A stretch of DNA of 64,000 nucleotides from Amycolatopsis sp. WAC 01376 (GTDB lineage Bacteria; Actinomycetota; Actinomycetes; Mycobacteriales; Pseudonocardiaceae): NCBI RefSeq assembly GCF_003947415.1, contig NZ_QHKL01000002.1, positions 496,001 through 560,000 on the forward strand, written 5' to 3'. The position numbers and the translations under genes are program-made. Below the pieces are notes generated by a model. It searched no databases. It worked only from the letters and a program-made list of their open reading frames with translations, and was not told the DNA's origin. This document shows positions 44,732-53,348 of the stretch, in pieces. How positions within the stretch are numbered: position 1 is the first letter of the stretch; each line of letters opens with the position of its first letter.

Positions 44732-45721
44732 GTGATCGCCTCGGAGACCCCTGTGCTGGCGGTGCTCTGCGGAGACACGCGCCCACCGGACATGCGCGCT
44801 ATCGAAGCCGAAGCAGTGGTTCGTTACACCGACGAGGCCGGGCTGGCCGATGCGTTATCCGGTGCGGACGCGTTCTTCGTCTACGACTTCCTGTCGACCG
44901 CCGTCCCGGGTGCCTGGCACGCGGCTGACAGGCTGCGCTGGCTGCACATCGCCAGTGCGGGTGTCGACCCCGTGCTCTTCCCCGGGCTGCAGGAGAGCGA
45001 CGTCGTGCTCACCAACTCGCGGGGGGTGTTCGACGGGGCGATAGCCGAGTACGTCCTCGGGGTCGTCCTCGCGTTCGCCAAGGATTTCGTCCGTTCGTGG
45101 GATCTGCAGCGGCGGAGGCAGTGGAAGCACCGGGAGAGTGAGCGGATCTCCGGTCGCCGGGTGCTCGTGGTCGGCACCGGGCCGATCGGCCGGTCGATCG
45201 CGCGGATGTTGCGGGCGGCCGGGATGTCGGTGGCGGGTGTCGGACGCCGTCCTCGTGAGGGCGATCCCGACTTCGGAGACGTGTACGCCTCTTCGGACCT
45301 GGCTCGCCATCTTCCCGAGGCGGACTACGTCGTCGCGGTCGCGCCACTGACCGAGCAGACGAAGGGCATGTTCGACGCGGAGGCCTTCGCCGCGATGAAA
45401 CCCGGCGCGCGGTTCGTCAACGTCGGCCGCGGCGAACTGGTCGTCACTTCGGACCTGGTCGACGCCTTGCGGGACGGCTCGCTCGGAGGTGCGGCGCTCG
45501 ACGTCTTCGACACCGAGCCGCTGCCGCCCGAGAGTCCTTTGTGGACTATGGAGAACGTGCTGATCTCGCCGCATATGTCGGGCGACTTCGTCGGCTGGCG
45601 TAATACTCTGGTAGAGGTGTTCGCGGACAACTTCCGTCGCTGGCGCGCGGGGGAGCCGCTGCGCAACGTCGTGGACAAGCAGCTCGGATACGTGCCGTCG
45701 GAGACGCTTCGCCAAGGTTAG
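44732..45721 (+). CDS. D-2-hydroxyacid dehydrogenase, NAD-dependent family
   Basis: The 329-residue protein has the NAD-binding GTGPIGRSIARMLRAAGM, the Arg in FVNVGRGELVVTSDLVDAL, the Glu in DTEPLPPESPLW and the catalytic His in LISPHMSGDF. The family interconverts 2-hydroxy and 2-oxo acids. No ribosome site is visible before GTG 44732, so the transcript may be leaderless or the start may be internal. The amidase gene starts 7 bp after its stop. Confidence 0.85.
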   Translation: MIASETPVLAVLCGDTRPPDMRAIEAEAVVRYTDEAGLADALSGADAFFVYDFLSTAVPGAWHAADRLRWLHIASAGVDPVLFPGLQESDVVLTNSRGVFDGAIAEYVLGVVLAFAKDFVRSWDLQRRRQWKHRESERISGRRVLVVGTGPIGRSIARMLRAAGMSVAGVGRRPREGDPDFGDVYASSDLARHLPEADYVVAVAPLTEQTKGMFDAEAFAAMKPGARFVNVGRGELVVTSDLVDALRDGSLGGAALDVFDTEPLPPESPLWTMENVLISPHMSGDFVGWRNTLVEVFADNFRRWRAGEPLRNVVDKQLGYVPSETLRQG

Positions 45722-45728
45722 GGGCCGG

Positions 45729-47105
45729 ATGAACGACACCAAGACGACCGCGAGTGAGCTCGTGGCCGCGTATGCCACCGGAGAGCTGTCGCCGGTCGAG
45801 GCCACTCAGAACGCGTTGCGTCTCATCGAAGAACACGACGGCGAGACGAACGCTTTCTGCCTCGTCGACGCCGATGGCGCGCTCGAACAGGCGAAAGCGT
45901 CCGAAATCCGCTGGCGGGACGGGAATCCGATCGGCTGGCTCGACGGTGTCCCGGCCTCGATCAAGGACATGTTCCTGACCCAGGGCTGGCCGACGCTGCG
46001 CGGTTCGCGGTGCATCGACCCGAACCAGCCGTGGGACGTCGACAGCCCGGTCACCGCGCGGCTGCGTGAGAACGGCTTGGTACTGCTGGGAAAGACCACG
46101 ACGCCGGAATTGGCGTGGAAGGGTGTCACCGACAACACGCTGACCGGGATCACCCGCAACCCGATCGACCCGTCGAAGACGGCGGGCGGGTCCAGCGGGG
46201 GAAGCGCCGCGGCCGTCGCGGCGGGGATGGGCGAACTCTCCGTCGGCACCGACGGCGGCGGCTCGATCCGGATCCCGGCTTCGTTCTGCGGAATCGTCGG
46301 CCTCAAACCGACGCACGGCCGGATCCCGCTGTTCCCGGCGAGCCCGTTCGGGCCGCTGTCGCACGCCGGCCCGATGGCGCGTTCGGTCGACGACACTGCA
46401 CTGCTCCTCGACGTCCTCTCGCTGCCCGACCACCGCGACCCGGCCGCGCTCGCCCCGCCTGTCTCGACCTACCGCGAAGCCGTCCGCCGGGACGTGCGCG
46501 GGTTGATCGCCGCCTACTCGCCGACGCTCGGTTTCGTCGACGTCGACCCGGAGGTCGCGGCGATCGTCAAGTCGGCGGTCCAGTCGCTGGGCGACGCGGG
46601 TCTGCACATCGAGGAGACCGATCCCGGCTTCACCGACCCCAAACCCGCCTTCGACATCCTGTGGTCGACGGGGGCGGCCAAGTGGCTGGACGCCTTCCCT
46701 GCCGGTTCGGAGGCGAAGGTCGATCCCGGGCTGCTGAAGGTGTGGGAGTTCGGCAAGACCTTCTCGGCGAGTGACTATCTCGGCGCCAACGCCGAGCGGG
46801 CCGCGCTGGGCATCCTGATGGGCGAGTTCCACACGCGCTACGACGTGCTGATCACGCCGACCCTCCCGATTCCCGCTTTCGAGGCCGGGTACGAGGTGCC
46901 GCCGGGCAGCGGTCTGAGCGGCTGGCCGGACTGGACGCCGTTCACCTACCCGTTCAACATGACCCAGCAGCCCGCCATCAGCGTCCCGGCGGGCCGCACC
47001 TCTCGCGGTCTCCCGGTCGGCCTGCAGATCGTGGGCCCGCGGCACTCCGACGACCTGGTCCTCGCGGTCGCGAAGCTCCTCGAGGAGGTCCGTCCCTGGC
47101 CGTGA
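45729..47105 (+). CDS. Amidase-signature family hydrolase
   Basis: The 458-residue enzyme has the Ser-cisSer-Lys triad: Lys in VPASIKDMFLT, then TAGGSSGGSAAAVAAGMGELSVGTDGGGS-type amidase signature (about 150-180) holding both Ser. It hydrolyses an amide to acid and ammonia; it is not a clear GatA because no gatB/C is nearby. Its place after a hydroxyacid dehydrogenase and beside racemase-family enzymes suggests it releases the pathway's dicarboxylate or amino acid from an amide. Confidence 0.88.
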   Translation: MNDTKTTASELVAAYATGELSPVEATQNALRLIEEHDGETNAFCLVDADGALEQAKASEIRWRDGNPIGWLDGVPASIKDMFLTQGWPTLRGSRCIDPNQPWDVDSPVTARLRENGLVLLGKTTTPELAWKGVTDNTLTGITRNPIDPSKTAGGSSGGSAAAVAAGMGELSVGTDGGGSIRIPASFCGIVGLKPTHGRIPLFPASPFGPLSHAGPMARSVDDTALLLDVLSLPDHRDPAALAPPVSTYREAVRRDVRGLIAAYSPTLGFVDVDPEVAAIVKSAVQSLGDAGLHIEETDPGFTDPKPAFDILWSTGAAKWLDAFPAGSEAKVDPGLLKVWEFGKTFSASDYLGANAERAALGILMGEFHTRYDVLITPTLPIPAFEAGYEVPPGSGLSGWPDWTPFTYPFNMTQQPAISVPAGRTSRGLPVGLQIVGPRHSDDLVLAVAKLLEEVRPWP

Positions 47106-47149
47106 CCTGCGGAAAGGGAGTAAGGGACCTTTGCTATCGCTTCCACGGG

Positions 47150-48370
47150 TCAGGGCTGGGCGGCGTGGGTCTTCCGGACGAGCCCGCGCACCTGGCGGCT
47201 GCACAGTGCGAGACAGGTGGCCGCCACGACCAGGGCGGCGCACGCGAGCAGTGTCGTGCTGACCCCGAAGTGCTGGGCGGCCGGGCCGGCCGCCATCTGG
47301 CCGAGGGGCAGGGCGATGAAGGAACCGAGCATGTCGTAGGAGTAGACGCGCGCGAGCTTTTCTTCGGGCACGTTCTCCTGCAGCGAGACGTCCCACGCGA
47401 CCACGAACTGCTCGATCGCCAGGCCGGACACGAACATGGCGGCCAGCAGCAGCGGCAGCCACGGCGCCTGGCCGAGGAGGATCAACGGCGGCGCTTCGAA
47501 AAGGATCACCGCGACGCCGACGAACAGCGCGCGCCGCAGCTGCCATCGAGCCACGAGGATCCCGCCGACGAGTGAGCCGATCGTCTGCGCGGCGAGGGCG
47601 AATCCCCAGCCGGAGCGGCCGAAGCTGCTGTCGGCGACGACGGGACCGAGTACCGCGATCCCGCCGGCGATGACCGCGTTCACCACCATGAACTGCACGA
47701 CCACGACCCACACCCAGGTCCGTGACCGGAACTCGCGCCAGCCTTCGACGAGTTCCGCCAGCGGGCGGCTGCCGGGGATCCGTTCCCGGCGGCTGAGGCG
47801 GATGCGCCGGTAGGACAGGGCGGAGCCCAGGAACAGCAGCGCGTTCCCGCCGAGTGCCCAGCCGGGGCCGACCGCGGTGACCAGGATGCCGCCGAGGCCG
47901 GCGCCGGCGATCCGGCCGGAGTTCGAGAGCAGCCTGCCGAGGGCGTTGGCCGGTGCCAGCAGTGCCGCGGGCACCGTCAACGGGGTGAGCGACGCCGACG
48001 CGGGAGCGGAGATCGCGGACACCGCGCCGTTGACCACGCTGAGGCCGACCAACAGCGGGATCGACGCGAATCCACAAAGGACGCTCGCCGCGATGACGGC
48101 CTGGGTCACGGTGGCGGCGAGTTCGGTGCCCTGCAGGATCACCGAACGCGGCAGGCGGTCCGCCAGCACTCCGCCGAACAGCAGCAGGACCACGCTCGCC
48201 ACCGAACGCGCGCCCACGACGATGCCGATGTCGACGGCCGAACCGGTCAGGTCGATCACCGCGAACGCCAGCGCGAGCGGGGCGACGGCGTTGCCGAACT
48301 CCCCGAACGTGCGGCCGCCGATCAGCCAGCGGAAGTTGTGGTGGCGCAGGGGTTCGCGCAGCGATGTCAC
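47150..48370 (-). CDS. MFS transporter
   Basis: The start is GTG 48370, overlapping the ArsR stop (GTGA), giving 406 residues with about 12 membrane helices. It resembles the MFS_3/enterobactin-exporter type (GGVLADRLPRSVILQGTEL, ASASLTPLTVPAALLAPANAL). It probably exports a compound sensed by the linked ArsR protein. The preceding minus-strand gene is in the same operon. Confidence 0.85.
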   Translation of the reverse strand: MTSLREPLRHHNFRWLIGGRTFGEFGNAVAPLALAFAVIDLTGSAVDIGIVVGARSVASVVLLLFGGVLADRLPRSVILQGTELAATVTQAVIAASVLCGFASIPLLVGLSVVNGAVSAISAPASASLTPLTVPAALLAPANALGRLLSNSGRIAGAGLGGILVTAVGPGWALGGNALLFLGSALSYRRIRLSRRERIPGSRPLAELVEGWREFRSRTWVWVVVVQFMVVNAVIAGGIAVLGPVVADSSFGRSGWGFALAAQTIGSLVGGILVARWQLRRALFVGVAVILFEAPPLILLGQAPWLPLLLAAMFVSGLAIEQFVVAWDVSLQENVPEEKLARVYSYDMLGSFIALPLGQMAAGPAAQHFGVSTTLLACAALVVAATCLALCSRQVRGLVRKTHAAQP

Positions 48371-48885
48371 GATCGCGTCATTTCGAACAGGGACACCGTC
48401 GCGCTGACCGGGATGGTGCCCCGGGTGCGGGGCGGCCGCGCGGCCGAGTGCAGCAGCCTGCTCAGTTCGTGCGCGTGTTCGAGCGCCTTCTCCCAGGTCT
48501 CGCGGTCGACCCACATCTCGGCGTCGGTCGTCGACGCGCGTTCGCCCAGGGCGCGGAATTCGCTGCGGCGCTTGAGTTCTTCGGCCATTGTCGCGAGGAG
48601 AAGCTGCTTCTCTCGCGGATTCGACGACGTGAAATGCTTTCCGGACTCCGGATCGTGCCGGTAGCGCTTCGCCAGCCCGCCTCGGATCCGGACCTCCTCG
48701 GCGACGTCGAGCAGTCCGGCCTCGTGCAGCCGTCGCAGGTGGTAACTGACATTCGCTTGTGTCTCACCGAGTTCGCGCGCGGCCTCGGCCGCACTCATCG
48801 CGACACCGGTCAAAAGCGACAGAATGCGCAGCCGTACGGGATGGGCGAGGACACGCAACCCGTCGAGGCCGGGAGACTCGGACAT
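48367..48885 (-). CDS. ArsR-family regulator
   Basis: From ATG 48885 the protein has 172 residues. Residues about 5-90 form the winged helix (LRVLAHPVRLRILSLLTGVA, ELGETQANVSYHLRRLHEAG). No metal-binding Cys motif is present, so a metal effector is unlikely. It is translationally coupled to the MFS gene and is expected to repress both. The gap to the divergent aldo/keto reductase is 107 bp. Confidence 0.87.
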   Translation of the reverse strand: MSESPGLDGLRVLAHPVRLRILSLLTGVAMSAAEAARELGETQANVSYHLRRLHEAGLLDVAEEVRIRGGLAKRYRHDPESGKHFTSSNPREKQLLLATMAEELKRRSEFRALGERASTTDAEMWVDRETWEKALEHAHELSRLLHSAARPPRTRGTIPVSATVSLFEMTRS

Positions 48886-48992
48886 GAAGTGAGTATCGAC
48901 TGCCGGGACGCTGACCGTCAAACAGTTATTTGGGGGTTTCGTTGGCCGGGAGATCCAGTGCGGTGAACCGGCGTCTGTGCTCTGCTGAAGGT

Positions 48993-49967
48993 ATGCGTAC
49001 GACGACATTGGGCAGGAGCGGTCTCGAAGTTTCGAGGGTCGCTTTCGGCACTTGGCAGCTCGGCGGGGACTGGGGCTCCTTCGACGAGGACGCGGCCATC
49101 GCCGCGATCCACCACGCCCGCGAACTCGGGGTCAACTTCTTCGACACCGCTCAGGCCTACGGTTTCGGGAAGTCCGAAGCGATGCTCGGGAAGGCGTTGC
49201 GCGAAGAGCTCAAGCGCGACCGCGACAACCTCGTCATCGCCACGAAGGGCGGAATCAAGCCGCGTTCCGAACGGCCGCGCGACTCCCGGCGCGAGTGGCT
49301 GACCCAGGGGATCGAGGACAGCCTTCGTTTCCTCGACGTCGACCACATCGACCTCTACCAGATCCACTGGCCCGATCCCGCCGCGCCGGCCGAGGAGACC
49401 GCGGGGATCCTGCAGGAATTCGTCGACGCAGGGAAGATCCGGCACGTCGGTGTCTCGAACTACGACGCCGCGAGGCTGGCCGCCTTCGACCGGACCCGTC
49501 CGGTGGAAACCTTGCAGCCGCCGTATCACCTGTTCCGCCGGGACATCGAAACCGATCCGCTGCCGTACGCGCGGGAGAACGACATCGGCGTGCTCGTGTA
49601 CAGCCCGCTGGGCAGTGGCCTGCTGACCGGTTCCTTCACGCCGGAGACGACGTTCGAGAAGACCGACTGGCGTTCCCGGTCTTCGGCGTTCACCGGGGAG
49701 ACCTTCCGGCGCAATCTCGCCGTCGTCGACCGGCTCAAGGAATTCGCCGCGGGCAAGGGGATCTCGGTCGGTCAGCTCGCGATCGCGTGGACGCTCGCCC
49801 AGCCGGGCGTGCATGTCGCGATCGTGGGCGCGCGCAAGGCGGCCAACATCGAGGCCGGCCTCGCCGCGGCCGACGTCGACCTGACAGCGGACGATCTCGC
49901 GGAGATCGATCGCCTCACCGCCGACGCCGTCCCGGTGTCGGGCGCGAGTCCGGAAGGCATCGCCTAG
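48993..49967 (+). CDS. Aldo/keto reductase
   Basis: From ATG 48993 (GAAGG just before) the protein has 324 residues. The AKR tetrad is visible: Asp and Tyr in NFFDTAQAYGFG, Lys in VIATKGGIK, His in YQIHWPDP. NADP-binding appears in the C-terminal IVGARKAANIEAGL. The substrate is unknown. Its stop overlaps the end of convergent pqqB by 4 bp. The longer frame to 48930 lacks a ribosome site. Confidence 0.88.
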   Translation: MRTTTLGRSGLEVSRVAFGTWQLGGDWGSFDEDAAIAAIHHARELGVNFFDTAQAYGFGKSEAMLGKALREELKRDRDNLVIATKGGIKPRSERPRDSRREWLTQGIEDSLRFLDVDHIDLYQIHWPDPAAPAEETAGILQEFVDAGKIRHVGVSNYDAARLAAFDRTRPVETLQPPYHLFRRDIETDPLPYARENDIGVLVYSPLGSGLLTGSFTPETTFEKTDWRSRSSAFTGETFRRNLAVVDRLKEFAAGKGISVGQLAIAWTLAQPGVHVAIVGARKAANIEAGLAAADVDLTADDLAEIDRLTADAVPVSGASPEGIA

Positions 49968-50827
49968 AGCTTGAATTCGGTCCCGTCCAAGGGAAGCGAG
50001 GCGCCGCCGTCCAGGACGGCGGCGTGCTCCGGTGAGGCGGGGTCGATCACCGGGTTCGTGTTGTTCAGATGCGTGTACGCCCAACGCGGGCCAGGCCGGA
50101 GTTTCGCGAGACTTGCGGTGATCGGCAGATGTCCCATCGCCAGCTGGGCGCCGTCGCCGACCTCGGCCGCGGTGGCGCCCGACATCTCGTCCGGCGCGAA
50201 GAAGGTTCCGTCCAGCAACACCAGGCCGGCGTCGCGCGTGAACTCGTCGAAGCCGTCCGGCCAGCTCTTCAGGCAAGGCGCGTACACGAGGACGCCGCCG
50301 GTCTGGACGTCTTCGATCCGGTACGCCACCACCCATGGACCGTCCTCAGTGGACGAACGCGCGTACTTCGGCCGCTTGTCACTCACGGAAAGCGCGCTCA
50401 CCCGAAGGCCGTCGATGGCGATCTCCGACGACGGAAGCCAGTCCCAGCCGCCGTAGCCGTCGATGATCGACCGCGCGGGGAACTGTTCGGAGAGCGCGTG
50501 CAGGACAGCGTCCGGTGCCCACACCGGGAGCCCGCCCGCTTCGCGCAGCAGAAGCAAGCCGAGTGCATGATCGAGCTCGGCGTCGGTGAGCAGCACCCCG
50601 CGCAGCGGGATCTCCCTCGGCCCGGGCCCGGCACGCAGCGGTGGTGTGGCGAGGATCTGCGCGCGGATGTCCGGCGACGCGTTGAGCAGGTACCAGCCCT
50701 CGCCGTCCGCGCTCACCGCGACGCAGTCCTGCGTCCGCGGCGGCGCGTTCGAAACGCACAGCGCGCAGGCGCAGTTCCATTGCGGGAAGCCACCGCCCGC
50801 CGCGGTGCCGAGCAGGATCACCCTCAT
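49964..50827 (-). CDS. pqqB: PQQ biosynthesis protein PqqB
   Basis: The start is ATG 50827 (MRVILLGTAAGGGFPQWNCA), giving 287 residues; a longer frame runs into pqqE. It has the metallo-beta-lactamase fold with TDAELDHALGLLLL and the CACALC Cys motif near residues 19-24 typical of PqqB, which is proposed to hydroxylate the Tyr-derived ring. It overlaps pqqE by 4 bp and is the last gene of the operon, an unusual place for pqqB. Confidence 0.93.
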   Translation of the reverse strand: MRVILLGTAAGGGFPQWNCACALCVSNAPPRTQDCVAVSADGEGWYLLNASPDIRAQILATPPLRAGPGPREIPLRGVLLTDAELDHALGLLLLREAGGLPVWAPDAVLHALSEQFPARSIIDGYGGWDWLPSSEIAIDGLRVSALSVSDKRPKYARSSTEDGPWVVAYRIEDVQTGGVLVYAPCLKSWPDGFDEFTRDAGLVLLDGTFFAPDEMSGATAAEVGDGAQLAMGHLPITASLAKLRPGPRWAYTHLNNTNPVIDPASPEHAAVLDGGASLPLDGTEFKL

Positions 50828-51906
50828 CGCGGCCCGCGCATCACGAGTTCGTCCGTTTTCGGGGGCGTGGCGAGGATGAGGTCGACGACGTCGCGCTGTG
50901 GTGAACGCGAGCACACGGGGTCCGTGGCCGCGGCGTCGCCGGTGAGCTGGAACGCTTGGCACCGGCAGCCGCCGAAGTCGATCGCGCGCCGCTCGCAGGT
51001 GCCGCACGTGTCCGGCATCCAATCCTCACCGCGATAGGCGTTGAAGGAGCTGGACTCGTACCAGATCCACGCCAGCGGTTTGTCCCGTACGTTGTCGAAT
51101 TCCAGCGTCTCGATCGCCGTCGAAGCGGGACACGGCAACACGTTCCCGTCGGGTGCCACGGTCAGCTGCCGTGCGCCCCAGCCGTACATGCAGGGCTTCG
51201 GGTACCGCTCGTAGTAGTCGGCGACGACGTAGATGATCTCCATGCGCCCGCGCAGCCGTTCGGTGGCCGCGCGCACGATCGGCTCGGCCTCGTCGAGTTG
51301 CCGCCTGGTCGGCATCAGGGCGTCACGGTTGCGCAGGGCCCAGCCGTAGTACTGCGTGTTGGCCAGTTCGAGCCGGTCCGCGCCCATTTCCTCGGCGAGG
51401 GTGATGATCCCGGCGAGCTGATCGTGGTTCTGCCGATGCAGGACGACGTTCACCGAAAGCGGCAGCCCGGCCTTCTTGATCAGCTCGGCGGCGATCAGCT
51501 TCCGGTCGTGGGCCCGTGCGCCGGCGAGCACGTCCGCGTGTTCGGCTGTCGCGCCCTGGACGGACAGCTGGATGTGCGCGATGCCGCGTTCGACGAGATC
51601 GTCCAATCTGGACTCGGTCAGGCCGAGCCCGGACGTCACCAGGTTCACGTAGCAACCCAGTTTCGTGGCGTGTTCGACCAGGATGGGCAGGTCCGGCCTG
51701 GCGAGTGGCTCACCGCCGGACATGTGCACCTGGAGCACCCCGAGCTCCCGTGCCTGCGAGAGTACGGAGATCCATTCCTCTGTGGACAGTTCGCCGTCAC
51801 GGGCGATCAGTTCGACCGGATTCGAACAGTACGGACAGTGCAGCGGGCAGCGGTGGGTCAGCTCGGCGAGCATGCCCAGCGGGGGCGCCGCGGTCTTCAG
51901 GTCCAT
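50824..51906 (-). CDS. pqqE: PqqA peptide cyclase PqqE (radical SAM)
   Basis: The 360-residue enzyme has the radical SAM triad Cys20-Cys24-Cys27 (THRCPLHCPYC), the Gly-rich SAM site (MSGGEPL), and a SPASM domain with auxiliary Fe-S ligands (KPCMYGWGARQLTV, VLPCPAS, DTCGTCERRAIDFGGCRCQAF). It joins the Glu and Tyr of PqqA by a C-C bond, with PqqD as the peptide chaperone. It overlaps pqqD by 10 bp. Confidence 0.96.
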   Translation of the reverse strand: MDLKTAAPPLGMLAELTHRCPLHCPYCSNPVELIARDGELSTEEWISVLSQARELGVLQVHMSGGEPLARPDLPILVEHATKLGCYVNLVTSGLGLTESRLDDLVERGIAHIQLSVQGATAEHADVLAGARAHDRKLIAAELIKKAGLPLSVNVVLHRQNHDQLAGIITLAEEMGADRLELANTQYYGWALRNRDALMPTRRQLDEAEPIVRAATERLRGRMEIIYVVADYYERYPKPCMYGWGARQLTVAPDGNVLPCPASTAIETLEFDNVRDKPLAWIWYESSSFNAYRGEDWMPDTCGTCERRAIDFGGCRCQAFQLTGDAAATDPVCSRSPQRDVVDLILATPPKTDELVMRGPR

Positions 51907-52169
51907 TCGACGATCCGCCGTTCTCCCAGCCGGGACAGGACGTCCAGGATCTCTTCCTCGCGCACACCGGAATAGCGTTCGCGCAACGCCGAAGCGATCG
52001 CCGCGACGTCTTCGACACCGTCGCAGAGCTTGAGGACGGCGGCGGCGGTCGGATTCGGGACGAGTACGCCTTCGGGGAACAGGAGGACGTGCGTTTCCCT
52101 GGTCTGGTCAAAACTCAGCCGGACCCCGCGCCGCAGCCGCGGCACCGAGCCCATTTCGAGGGTGCTCAT
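51897..52169 (-). CDS. pqqD: PqqD peptide chaperone
   Basis: From ATG 52169 the protein has 90 residues, the usual size. Features are VPRLRRGVRLSFDQTRETHV, LLFPEGVLVPNPTAAAVLKL and DVAAIASALRERYSG, matching the RRE (winged-helix peptide-binding) domain. It presents PqqA to PqqE. It starts 2 bp after pqqC and is not fused to pqqC or pqqE, unlike in some species. Confidence 0.93.
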   Translation of the reverse strand: MSTLEMGSVPRLRRGVRLSFDQTRETHVLLFPEGVLVPNPTAAAVLKLCDGVEDVAAIASALRERYSGVREEEILDVLSRLGERRIVEWT

Positions 52170-52171
52170 CG

Positions 52172-52861
52172 CTACTCCTTGGCCGCGGCGCGCTCGATGG
52201 CGTCGAGCATGGACCAGAGCACGTCGGTCTTGAAGGACAGCGCGGCGATCGCCTTCTCCTGCTGCTCGCGGGTGACGGCGTGCCGTACGACGATGTCGAG
52301 CGTTCCCTTGCCCTCGCCGGAGACCTTGTCGATGCGATTGGTGAAATAGGCGAGGTCTTCCCGCGCGATCCACGAATAGTTCGCCAGCATGTCGGCGACC
52401 CGCCGCTGCATGAGATGGCCGGCGAACATTTCGGTCAGGCCCGAAGCGACCGCTTCGAGCCAAGGTTTCGTGCGGGCGAAAGTCACGTAGGCGTCGACGG
52501 CGAACCGTACGCCGGGGGCGACGTGCCGCTGATCGAGAACCTCTTCGCGGTCGAGTCCGACCGCGGTGCACAAGCGGAGCCACCGCTCGATTCCGCCGTC
52601 GCCTGCCTTCGTCCCGTCGTGATAGACGATGCGGTCGAGCCAATCCCGGCGTATTTCCGGCAACGGGCAGTTGCTGATGATCGCCGCGTCCTTCTGCGGG
52701 AGCACGCATTGGTAGTACCAGCGGTTCGCGGCCCAGATCTTCAGTTCGTACTCGGACAGGTCGCCGCGGTGCATCCGCTCGTGGAACGGGTGGGTGCCCC
52801 AATAGCGGTGCGAAAGCCCGCGCAAGGCCGCGATGAAATCCGACGACGACAGGGGGGACAC
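52172..52861 (-). CDS. pqqC: Pyrroloquinoline-quinone synthase PqqC
   Basis: The 229-residue protein starts at GTG 52861, seven bases after GGAGG. PqqC features include HRYWGTHPFHERMHRGDLS, QCVLPQKDAAIISNCP, YHDGTKAGDGGIERWLRLC and SWIAREDLAYF. It performs the last ring closure and eight-electron oxidation using O2, with no metal or flavin. It lies 76 bp after pqqA, past a hairpin. Confidence 0.96.
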   Translation of the reverse strand: MSPLSSSDFIAALRGLSHRYWGTHPFHERMHRGDLSEYELKIWAANRWYYQCVLPQKDAAIISNCPLPEIRRDWLDRIVYHDGTKAGDGGIERWLRLCTAVGLDREEVLDQRHVAPGVRFAVDAYVTFARTKPWLEAVASGLTEMFAGHLMQRRVADMLANYSWIAREDLAYFTNRIDKVSGEGKGTLDIVVRHAVTREQQEKAIAALSFKTDVLWSMLDAIERAAAKE

Positions 52862-52900
52862 CGTGCTGCCTCCAACGGCTCGCTGATCGGGACGGCGGCG

Positions 52901-52928
52901 CGGTGGTGGGGGGCGGCCCCCACCACCG
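52901..52928 (-). terminator. Stem-loop between pqqA and pqqC
   Basis: Perfect 12-bp GC-rich arms (CGGTGGTGGGGG and CCCCCACCACCG) with a 4-base loop lie 9 bp after the pqqA stop and 39 bp before the pqqC start. A partial terminator or mRNA-stabilising stem here would allow more PqqA peptide than enzymes, as reported for pqqA in other bacteria. No T tract follows. Confidence 0.75.
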
Positions 52929-52937
52929 GATGTGAAG

Positions 52938-53033
52938 TCAGTCCTCCATGCGGGCCGCGTAGGCGGTGACCTCCATGGGGGTTTCGTACTCGACGAAGTC
53001 GGGGGTGGTCCATACCTCGATGGTTTCGATCAT
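52938..53033 (-). CDS. pqqA: PQQ precursor peptide PqqA
   Basis: A 31-residue gene starts at ATG 53033 behind TAGGAG. It begins MIETIEVWTTPDFVEYE and ends AYAARMED. The required Glu-x3-Tyr is E21-V-T-A-Y25, the residues cross-linked by PqqE to make PQQ. Family PqqA peptides are 22 to 39 residues with a similar W-x-P-x-F start. It is the first gene of the pqq operon. Confidence 0.95.
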   Translation of the reverse strand: MIETIEVWTTPDFVEYETPMEVTAYAARMED

Positions 53034-53348
53034 TTTCGCTCCTAACGTCCACATGGGATCGAACAGGGCCGAGCCACCGTCACCCTAGAAGCGGTCCGCC
53101 GATTCTGACCAGACGTAAGGACCGACTTCCGGAGGTGTTTTGTAAAGTTTCCTACCTATGGCCGATCGAGCCGCGCCGATCGTCACGCTCGGCGCACATA
53201 ACGGTTAACGGCGGGCACTGTCGATAGCCCGTCCAGTGGTGTCCGTTTCGTCCTGCGGTGTGTTTGTATCCAACTCGACGGGTGCACCCCGACCACCCGC
53301 CTACCGCCGCCATCCGAGCTCCAGGGGTGTAGCTGAAGGAGGCGTCCC
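53034..53348. other. Divergent pqqA / sugar-dehydrogenase promoter region, no gene
   Basis: The 315 bp contain no supported gene. Two AT-richer patches stand out: 53137-53158 with GTAAAGTTTCCTAC (an imperfect dyad of the TTAGGAAA/TTTCC kind) and 53197-53210 (ACATAACGGTTAAC). Either may be a promoter or a regulator site; I cannot assign them. The plus-strand gene has AAGGAGG six bases before its ATG. Confidence 0.5.
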
